From an uncultured Mollicutes bacterium (GTDB taxonomy: Bacteria; Bacillota_I; Bacilli_A; RF39; UBA660), in the NCBI GenBank assembly GCA_900550145.1, contig URRF01000017.1:1-28081 (forward strand): a DNA stretch of 28,081 nucleotides, written 5' to 3'. Shown here piece after piece: positions 22,064 through 28,081 of the stretch (the first letter of the stretch is position 1; each line of letters begins with the position of its first letter). The notes beneath the pieces were generated by a model. It made no database searches. It was not told the DNA's origin and saw only the letters and a program-made list of their open reading frames with translations. The position numbers were made by a program, and so were the translations under genes.

Positions 22064-22867
22064 TTATCTTTTATACTTATAACTTACTAATAAATATTTG
22101 TCGTTTTCTTTTTCAAAAGTATATGTATATTTAGTCATTTTTTCTTTATATAATTCTAAATTATTTTCTAATTCATTTTTTGAATACTCTTTTATATTTT
22201 CACTTGATTTTACTTTAAATAATTCATTTGTATTATTAAGGGCATCTTTATAACTTCCGTATATTATATATGAATCATCTATTTTATTTCCCCATAATTT
22301 TATATTAGTTATTACATATGTATTATTTCTCTTTTTTACTTCTATTACTTTATTATATATGTTTGATATGGTATTAGCATATTCATGACTTTTGTGTTTT
22401 TCGTTATATTCATATTTTGATGTTAATTTGTTGTATGAATATAATAATTCATTATCATCATCACAATATATATCGTTCGCATCAAAGTATATTGTACTTT
22501 TAAATGTGTTTTTAAAATAAATTTCTATCTTTTTTAACTCTATTCCATTTGTATGTGGATCTGTTTCATTTTCATATACTGAGTAAAAACCAATATTTAA
22601 TTTTATTTTAGATGAAAGTGTATTAAAGTCATCTATATTTTTGTCTAATTTATCAATATTGTATAATTTCTTATCGTCTATAAGTTTTTCAAATCCCTTT
22701 ATTACATCTTCATCTTTTATATCAATAAATAATTTTTCTTTGGAATCATTTTCATTATTATTTTTCTTGTCATAGAAGAAAAAGAAATATATTATTGCAC
22801 TTATTCCTAATAGAAAAAGAGCACAAACTATAACTATTACTACATTGTTTCTTTCATATCTATTCAT
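22064..22867 (-). CDS. Unknown membrane-anchored extracytoplasmic protein, coupled to rnfB
   Basis: A 267-residue protein I do not recognise. One N-terminal membrane helix (about residues 8-32) and a long charged Lys/Asp/Asn-rich external domain with alternating beta-strand pattern (for example IEIYFKNTFKSTIYFDAND and NTYVITNIKLWGNKI) and a final YTYTFEKENDKYLLVSYKY strand pair. Only one isolated cysteine outside the anchor region, so no iron-sulfur or covalent-flavin motif is present. Its ATG shares a base with the rnfB stop codon (TAATG), so translation is coupled to RnfB. Position suggests an Rnf accessory or simply a co-transcribed surface protein. Confidence 0.8.
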   Translation of the reverse strand: MNRYERNNVVIVIVCALFLLGISAIIYFFFFYDKKNNNENDSKEKLFIDIKDEDVIKGFEKLIDDKKLYNIDKLDKNIDDFNTLSSKIKLNIGFYSVYENETDPHTNGIELKKIEIYFKNTFKSTIYFDANDIYCDDDNELLYSYNKLTSKYEYNEKHKSHEYANTISNIYNKVIEVKKRNNTYVITNIKLWGNKIDDSYIIYGSYKDALNNTNELFKVKSSENIKEYSKNELENNLELYKEKMTKYTYTFEKENDKYLLVSYKYKR

Positions 22868-23124
22868 TACTTCTCCTTTAATACTTTTAATATTTCTTCT
22901 TTATTTTTTGCTATTTTGCACTTTTCTAATGCACTACTATCTTTTAGTATCTCAGATGCCATATCAGAACATCCTAAATACCCACAAGAACCACAATTAT
23001 AGCTAGGTAACATCTTTAATATTTCTTCTTCTTTTTTATTTCTTTTATTTAATAGATTATTAAGTGTTACTATTATTATTGATAGAATAAATGCAATAAT
23101 AGTAAAATAAATTATTCCTTGCAT
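22867..23124 (-). CDS. rnfB: Miniature RnfB lacking the ferredoxin domains
   Basis: An 85-residue protein that corresponds only to the N-terminal part of RnfB. A membrane helix (about residues 2-24) is followed by the Fe-S domain motif CGSCGYLGC, with a fourth cysteine at EKC, matching the CxxCxxxxC...C pattern that binds one 4Fe-4S cluster in RnfB. A usual RnfB continues for some 170-250 further residues with several CxxCxxCxxxC ferredoxin repeats; here the frame stops after KVLKEK and the next gene begins on the same bases. No frameshift remnant is visible downstream. Strong Shine-Dalgarno GAGGTG. RnfB is the usual entry point of ferredoxin electrons, so these must come from another protein. 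Confidence 0.85.
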   Translation of the reverse strand: MQGIIYFTIIAFILSIIIVTLNNLLNKRNKKEEEILKMLPSYNCGSCGYLGCSDMASEILKDSSALEKCKIAKNKEEILKVLKEK

Positions 23125-23228
23125 ATTTTCACCTCACAATTTTTACAACATGAACATTTATTTTTATTTATTTTATATAGTATTATTGTAAGGGTCATAA
23201 GTAATGCAAGAAATATATAAGGAATCAT
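23112..23228 (-). CDS. 38-residue cysteine-rich membrane peptide
   Basis: A small ORF between rnfA and rnfB. The first 18 residues (MIPYIFLALLMTLTIILY) are a membrane helix; the tail is KCSCCKNCEVKICKE, with five cysteines in 12 residues. It is likely translated: GGGAGG lies five bases upstream, the start overlaps the rnfA stop as ATGA, and the end overlaps the rnfB start by 13 bases. The architecture resembles that of short Cys-rich membrane peptides such as FeoB-associated proteins. I infer a metal or iron-sulfur binding role near the RnfA/RnfB interface. Confidence 0.7.
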   Translation of the reverse strand: MIPYIFLALLMTLTIILYKINKNKCSCCKNCEVKICKE

Positions 23229-23788
23229 GATAACCTCCCAAATATAATTGCCATTATTCCTGCTATAATAAGTGCGATTGGTATTCCTTTTAATGATTTT
23301 ATTATATCATTATTTTCTATTTTTTCTCTCATTAATGAGAAGGTATATATTACAATTATATATCCAAGTGAACTTGCAAGTGAATAAACTAATGATGTGA
23401 TTAAATCATATTTCATACTTATATTTGTAAGTATTATGCCAAATACAGCACAATTAGTAGTTATTAGCGGTAAATATATACCTAGTGATTTATATAAATC
23501 TTTAAAATATCTTTTAATTATAATTTCGGTTATTTGTACGAAGCATGCAATAACTAATATGAATGTTATTGTTTGTAAGTATTCTGAATTAGTAGGGATT
23601 AAGATATATTTATTTATTAGATATGTAATTATTGTAGATATTATTATTACAAATGTAGTTGATAAACCCATGCCAATTGCATTTTTTTCTTTATTTGAAG
23701 TTCCTAAGAATGAACATATTCCCAAGAATTTAGTTAGTATTATATTTTCACTTATAAGTGCTGTTATAAATATAGAAATTAAATTCAT
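23225..23788 (-). CDS. rnfA: Rnf complex subunit RnfA
   Basis: A 187-residue six-helix membrane protein of the RnfA/NqrE family. The two half-helix cysteine segments that hold the intramembrane 2Fe-2S cluster with RnfE are present: LGICSFLG near residue 25 and TTNCAVFGI near 110. The start at 23788 overlaps the rnfE stop (ATGA) and has GAGGTG upstream. Full length for the family. Confidence 0.95.
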   Translation of the reverse strand: MNLISIFITALISENIILTKFLGICSFLGTSNKEKNAIGMGLSTTFVIIISTIITYLINKYILIPTNSEYLQTITFILVIACFVQITEIIIKRYFKDLYKSLGIYLPLITTNCAVFGIILTNISMKYDLITSLVYSLASSLGYIIVIYTFSLMREKIENNDIIKSLKGIPIALIIAGIMAIIFGRLS

Positions 23789-24402
23789 TCTTCTTCACCT
23801 CTTAATCCATTTATTACTGCAATAATTATACCTAACAGTATGAATGCACCTCCACTTGTTAAGAATAATTTATTTATTGGCTCATTAAATACTTTTACTA
23901 TTTCTCTATAACCAGTAATTGATGAGATTTTATCCATTATAGTTATTGTTCCATTTCCTAGTAATTCTCTAAGTAAGCCAATTATTGATATAGCAATGGT
24001 GTAGCCAATACCGTTTTTTAAAGCATCTTTTATACTAGGTATTAATTTTTGGTTTGATGCGAAAGATAGTGCTCTTCCTAATATAACACAATTTACTATT
24101 ACAAGTGGTAAATATATACCAAATGCATCGTATAGTGGTTTACTATATTTGTTTAATATCATTTGTATTATTGTTACGATAGTTGAAATTATAATTATGT
24201 AAACCGGTATTCTAACTTCATCATTAACAAATTTTCTTATAATGGATACAACTGTATTTGCTATAAGCAATACAATTAATACAACTATGCCCATCATGTA
24301 TGATTTTTCAAATGTAGTAGTTACAGCAAGAAGGGAACAAAGTCCAAGCACTAATGTAAATACTGGGTTATCTTTAAATAAATAATTAAATATTTTTTTC
24401 AT
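23785..24402 (-). CDS. rnfE: Rnf complex subunit RnfE
   Basis: A 205-residue RnfE/NqrD-family membrane protein, inverted-topology partner of RnfA. Conserved cysteines lie in LGLCSLLA and VNCVILGRAL, and the GIYLPLVIVN motif is intact. A frame opens at 24414, but the ATG at 24402 has GGAGG seven bases upstream and overlaps the stop of the preceding small ORF as ATGA, so 24402 is chosen. Confidence 0.95.
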   Translation of the reverse strand: MKKIFNYLFKDNPVFTLVLGLCSLLAVTTTFEKSYMMGIVVLIVLLIANTVVSIIRKFVNDEVRIPVYIIIISTIVTIIQMILNKYSKPLYDAFGIYLPLVIVNCVILGRALSFASNQKLIPSIKDALKNGIGYTIAISIIGLLRELLGNGTITIMDKISSITGYREIVKVFNEPINKLFLTSGGAFILLGIIIAVINGLRGEEE

Positions 24403-24488
24403 AGAAACCTCCATACCAAGTAAATTGCAAGTGAAGATATGAGTGCTACTAATGTTAATACGATTATTGATTTTAAATTATTTTTCAT
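24399..24488 (-). CDS. 29-residue single-helix peptide in the rnfG slot
   Basis: A small ORF between the rnfD-rnfG fusion and rnfE. It begins MKNNLKSIIVLTLVAL, continues as one membrane helix and ends VWRFL. A Shine-Dalgarno (GAGG, about nine bases upstream) lies in the end of the preceding gene; the stop overlaps the rnfE start. The pattern is that of an RnfG N-terminal signal anchor without the flavin domain. It may be a leftover of the original rnfG or a new membrane subunit. Confidence 0.65.
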   Translation of the reverse strand: MKNNLKSIIVLTLVALISSLAIYLVWRFL

Positions 24489-25905
24489 TTTTTATTTCCT
24501 CGTTCACTTTCTTTACTATATTTTTTAGTCCATTAGATGTTTTTGTACTTCCGCTTACTGCATCTAAATTATCTATATCATTTTGATTTGATATTATTTT
24601 ATATATGTAGTTTGCATTTTCTATTTCGCTCCATTGTGTTTCTCCACTACTATCTATTATTACTATTGATTTAATATTTTTATCAAGAACTATAACTTCT
24701 GCTTTTATTAAACCCCAACCTTTTGATGAGATTGTGTATTTTGTTTGATTATTTTCTTTTTTAGTATCTAATATTTTAACATTTTCTAATTCTTTATTAC
24801 CTTCTTTAAATGTATTACGAACATTACTAGATATTTTTATAACTGACATAAGTAATATAAAGATAAGTATTGCTATAGGTATAAATATTTTTTCAAAGTT
24901 ATATTTTACTTTTAATCCAATTTTATCAAATAAAGTTGTAAACATATTCATAAATAATATACTTGTCATTACTCCTTCTGGATATGGAGTTAAAAACCTT
25001 AATAATACAGTTAATATTCCTAAACAGATTCCATATAATAATTGACCTACTTTTGTAATTGGACTAGTAACTGGATCTGTTGCCATAAATACTGCACCAA
25101 ATAATAATCCACCACTTAATATATGGAATGTTGGATACCATAGTCCATAGTTAGTAGCATTTCCTATTATTAATGTCATAAAAAATACTGTACCTACATA
25201 TGTAACTGGTATTCTCCATTTTATTGTCTTTGTTAAAACTAAATAAATAAATGCAATTAGAATAAGTACTTTTGATACTTCTCCAAGTCCTCCTGGTATT
25301 GTACCAGTAAAGAAATTTAATAAAGAACCATATTTTCCTACAATTGTATCATAGCTTCCATAGTAGTTTAAATTAGCAAGGTTTGTAAGTGGTGTAGACC
25401 CTCCTATTGTATCTAATTCGTATAAGTTTAAATAGTTTCCTAATTTGGATGAGTATGATGCACTTATTAGTAGGTATCCAATTAATGCTGGATTAAATAT
25501 GTTTTGTCCAAAACCACCAAATATCATTTTACCTATTATAGTTGCACAAAAACTGCCAAATACAACTATATGAATTGGTGTATTTAAAGGAAGACATAAT
25601 GCAAGTAATAAGCCAGGTATAATTGCAAATGATTTGCTTAAGTTTTTAAAAGAAATTTTATCTTTTTTTATAAATCTTATGTATAAGTATTCTGATAGTA
25701 AAGATGTAAGAATGGATGAAATTATTATAAGTATTGGGTGAATTAATTCTAATATTTTTGCATCAGTAGTATTATATACTACAAATACATTTTTAAATAT
25801 AGTAAAACATACTATGGGTATTAAAGCAATTAAAACTCTTAACATCATTTTGTTAGTATTATCTTCGTTTTTCATATGAGGTCCATTATCAAATTTAAAT
25901 TTCAT
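24478..25905 (-). CDS. Fused RnfD-RnfG flavoprotein
   Basis: A 475-residue protein joining two Rnf subunits. Residues 1-330 are RnfD/NqrB-like: ten or so membrane helices, the covalent-FMN segment DTIGGSTPL with Thr171, NPALIGYL and the ATDPVTSPIT motif. After FDKIGLKVKY a further helix (339-358) leads to a ~115-residue external FMN-binding domain with KGWGLIKAEV and SGSTKTS (Thr454), the RnfG/NqrC covalent-FMN site. RnfG is normally a separate ~190-residue protein; this copy is shortened. One chain would thus carry both covalent flavins. The start at 25905 overlaps the rnfC stop (ATGA) and has AAGGTG upstream. Confidence 0.9.
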   Translation of the reverse strand: MKFKFDNGPHMKNEDNTNKMMLRVLIALIPIVCFTIFKNVFVVYNTTDAKILELIHPILIIISSILTSLLSEYLYIRFIKKDKISFKNLSKSFAIIPGLLLALCLPLNTPIHIVVFGSFCATIIGKMIFGGFGQNIFNPALIGYLLISASYSSKLGNYLNLYELDTIGGSTPLTNLANLNYYGSYDTIVGKYGSLLNFFTGTIPGGLGEVSKVLILIAFIYLVLTKTIKWRIPVTYVGTVFFMTLIIGNATNYGLWYPTFHILSGGLLFGAVFMATDPVTSPITKVGQLLYGICLGILTVLLRFLTPYPEGVMTSILFMNMFTTLFDKIGLKVKYNFEKIFIPIAILIFILLMSVIKISSNVRNTFKEGNKELENVKILDTKKENNQTKYTISSKGWGLIKAEVIVLDKNIKSIVIIDSSGETQWSEIENANYIYKIISNQNDIDNLDAVSGSTKTSNGLKNIVKKVNEEIKNEK

Positions 25906-27152
25906 TTGTTTTTCACCTTCTTTTTTGCCATTTTAACTGCATCTCTTAGTCCTAATTTAGATGGACAAATGTAAGAACATGCTCCACATTCAATGCATTT
26001 TTCTACTTTTAATTCTTTTAGTTTATCTATATTATTTAGGTTTTTTAGTATGAATACTGGACATAAGTTAGCAGGACATACATTTATGCATTTACCACAG
26101 CCCATGCATTCATGTACATCTTCTTTTATATCATGCATTATTGTAACTGCCCCTAAATTATTAGTGACTATGACATTATCATTTCTAATGGCTTTACCCA
26201 TCATTGGTCCACCTGCAATAAATTTAACTTCTCCTCCATATTTACCTATTTTTTTTATTATTTCAGACATATCAGTTCCAACTTTTGCAAGTACATTAAC
26301 TGGTTCACTAAAACCATTACCTGATATTGTAACTATTCTATGTGTAATATTTCTTTGAAATTTTAGTGCTTTATATATTGCAAATATTGTGGATACATTA
26401 TTTACTACAACTCCTACTTCACCTGGATACTTATCATAATCTAAATTTAATATATATTTAACTAAGTGTCTTTCCCATCCCATAGGATACATTTCTTTTA
26501 CTGGAGATAAAACAATATTATTATAGCTTGATATATATTCTTTTAGTGCATTTTCAACTATACGATTTGTTTTTTTATATGCAATAAAACATTTTCTAAT
26601 GTTATTTATTTTCATGATTGCATCTATACTTTCTAAAATAATATCTGCTTTTAATTTTGTAAGCATTAAATCTGCAGTTATGTATGGTTCACATTCAACT
26701 ATATTAACAATAAGTATACTAATAGGGCTTTTATATTTTAAATATGTTGGAAAATCTCCTCCACCCATACCTGTAACTGCACACTCTTTTAATAATTCTA
26801 CATATTCTTCTTTTGTATAATCTGTAATATCTTCTTTTATTACTTTTTTTATTACTCTTTCTTTTTTATCATTTTCTATTACTACACATGGTACTTCTTC
26901 ACCATTTAAATATAAACATTTTTTTATATCTAAAACTGTACCACTAACAGATGAGAGTATAGGAAAATCTAAATCTTTTCTAATACCTACTATTGTACCC
27001 TTTTTTACTTTTCTACCTTTTTTGGTTAAAGATTCACAAATAACACCATTATTTATTAAAGGAATATATACTTTATTTGGAAAAGATGCATCAACTATCT
27101 CACTAGTAATAGATATTTCCTTATTACTATCTAATTTTATCCCTCTTAACAT
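25902..27152 (-). CDS. rnfC: Rnf complex subunit RnfC
   Basis: A 416-residue RnfC, the peripheral NADH-side subunit. The nucleotide/FMN region has TGMGGGDFPTYLK and NIVECEPY. Two ferredoxin motifs close the protein: CMGCGKCINVCP and CIECGACSYICP, each binding a 4Fe-4S cluster. This is of the compact Firmicutes type, without the long C-terminal repeats of some proteobacterial RnfC. Start at 27152 follows GGGAGG. First gene of the rnf operon; the -10 is not clear, though ATGTAAAAT is near the start. Confidence 0.95.
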   Translation of the reverse strand: MLRGIKLDSNKEISITSEIVDASFPNKVYIPLINNGVICESLTKKGRKVKKGTIVGIRKDLDFPILSSVSGTVLDIKKCLYLNGEEVPCVVIENDKKERVIKKVIKEDITDYTKEEYVELLKECAVTGMGGGDFPTYLKYKSPISILIVNIVECEPYITADLMLTKLKADIILESIDAIMKINNIRKCFIAYKKTNRIVENALKEYISSYNNIVLSPVKEMYPMGWERHLVKYILNLDYDKYPGEVGVVVNNVSTIFAIYKALKFQRNITHRIVTISGNGFSEPVNVLAKVGTDMSEIIKKIGKYGGEVKFIAGGPMMGKAIRNDNVIVTNNLGAVTIMHDIKEDVHECMGCGKCINVCPANLCPVFILKNLNNIDKLKELKVEKCIECGACSYICPSKLGLRDAVKMAKKKVKNK

Positions 27153-27198
27153 ATAAATCCTCCCTTATTTTACATATATATAATATCATTTTTTTTAC

Positions 27199-27229
27199 TA
27201 AAAGAAAAGATTAGAAACTCTAATCTTTT
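27199..27229 (-). terminator. Intrinsic terminator after the right-edge gene
   Basis: A perfect 11-bp stem (AAAAGATTAGA with TCTAATCTTTT) around a three-base loop, followed by CTTTTAG on the minus strand. It separates the right-edge gene from rnfC and its stop codon is at the stem base. Confidence 0.8.
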
Positions 27230-28081
27230 ATTCTTCTATCTCATTTATACAAAAATATTTATTACATGCTGCATCTAATTTTATTTTATAGTTATCTTTA
27301 AATGTTATTATCAATTTTCCTGCTTTTCCAACTACTTTTTCATCAAAACTAATATCTTTTACTTTTTTATTAAATAAACCCATTACCTGTGCATTATCCT
27401 TTTCATAAATTAAATCATTATTATCTGTAATTATTAATTTTGTATTACTTCCAGAAAAAGTATTATTATCAAAAGTAACAAATGCATATTTTATTTTATA
27501 AAGATTATTATCTTTATCAACAATTACATTACCATATACATCTGTAATAGTATTATCATCATAAACATAAAAATCATCAAACATTGATAAAATATTTTTA
27601 TTATATCTAATAAGTGTTGCTACATCATATACATTACCATCATCTGCTAATACAAATAATGAATTGCTATTAGGAAATGCATCTAATGTATATTCTAATT
27701 TAGTAAAATTATAAATTTTACCTGGCATAAATATCTGAGTTACAGAAGTTTTATTTATATCATTGTTAGTAAGCTGCAAGAAGTAAAGATTATTATCTTC
27801 AGATATCAAATATATGTATATATTTTTATATTGGTAATCTTTTTTAAACATTGTTTTAAATTTAACATTAGATGGTTTATATATTTTCTTATTTACTATA
27901 TCTGTTATATATAAATTTTTATTATCATCTATATATATTTTTCCCGTTATACTTTTATTATTATCTATATAAGTATATTCTATTTCTAATATGTTTTCTT
28001 TTATTATTAAATCTTTATAAGTGTCTTTATCTTTTTCTTCTTCCTTTACATCACTTGTTACTTTTACTCTTGGTAATCTTA
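27228..28081 (-). CDS. 3' part of a repeat-rich, probably beta-propeller protein
   Basis: The frame is open to the right window edge; about 284 codons are visible and the true start is outside. A Met at 27851 is internal, because reading continues upstream without a stop. It contains repeated short motifs of the form D/E-D/N-N-x-L-Y about 40 residues apart (DDNKNLYITDI, EDNNLYFLQL, DDGNVYDVATL, KDNNLYKIKY, TDNNDLIYEK), the pattern of beta-propeller blades. Two cysteines near the end (CNKYFC) could form a disulfide. I do not recognise the family and infer a surface or extracytoplasmic role. Confidence 0.65.
   Translation of the reverse strand, partial: RLPRVKVTSDVKEEEKDKDTYKDLIIKENILEIEYTYIDNNKSITGKIYIDDNKNLYITDIVNKKIYKPSNVKFKTMFKKDYQYKNIYIYLISEDNNLYFLQLTNNDINKTSVTQIFMPGKIYNFTKLEYTLDAFPNSNSLFVLADDGNVYDVATLIRYNKNILSMFDDFYVYDDNTITDVYGNVIVDKDNNLYKIKYAFVTFDNNTFSGSNTKLIITDNNDLIYEKDNAQVMGLFNKKVKDISFDEKVVGKAGKLIITFKDNYKIKLDAACNKYFCINEIEE

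Noticed and set aside
22867..25905. Alternative genetic code with TGA as Trp (Mollicutes)
   Set aside because: TGA serves as stop at rnfC, rnfE, rnfA and the 29-residue ORF with ATGA overlaps, and Trp codons in the long genes are TGG.

Overview
The window is very AT-rich DNA from a Bacillota (Firmicutes) bacterium that uses the standard bacterial code: TGA serves as a stop at several ATGA gene junctions. Gene content (Obg, Prp-processed L27, HrcA/CIRCE, GerE/GerM, a type VII secretion locus with EssC, and an Rnf complex) suggests an anaerobic, probably gut-associated Bacilli-like lineage. GerE and GerM point to ancestral or present endospore formation. Almost everything is on the minus strand; the one intact plus-strand gene is an AAA+ ATPase.

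Layout. (1) 1-1950: start of a gene leaving the left edge, a small membrane protein, tRNA-Arg(UCU), gerM and gerE. (2) 1955-4250: obg, rpmA, prp and rplU, with a structured leader and a strong promoter before rplU. (3) 4251-4820: no intact gene, but the remains of an IS30-family transposase. (4) 4821-10316: a compact type VII secretion locus (essC, an esaB-like gene, two WXG100 genes). (5) 10459-11830: a two-gene unit encoding a secreted metzincin-like protease and a putative membrane-anchored protein. (6) 11851-14535: rsmE, an unknown membrane-anchored protein and mtaB. (7) 14658-15599 (+): single-ring Clp-like AAA+ ATPase. (8) 15620-22000: heat-shock operon hrcA-grpE-dnaK-pepF-dnaJ under a CIRCE operator. 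(9) 22008-27180: rnf operon. (10) 27228 to the right edge: 3' part of a probable repeat-rich protein.

The most unusual region is the rnf operon. It reads rnfC, a fused rnfD-rnfG, a 29-residue single-helix peptide in the slot where rnfG would lie, rnfE, rnfA, a 38-residue membrane peptide with five cysteines, a miniature 85-residue rnfB without the ferredoxin domains, and an unknown membrane-anchored protein. All junctions overlap or nearly touch, and the two tiny ORFs have good Shine-Dalgarno sites and ATGA overlaps, so they look translated. The set reads as a reorganised, reduced Rnf ion-pumping ferredoxin:NAD+ oxidoreductase.

Other points of note: hrcA appears to start at AUU or on a near-leaderless AUG; gerE has a sigma-K-like promoter with a possible GerE box; the type VII locus lacks essA, essB and esaA nearby; and many stop codons lie inside terminator hairpins.
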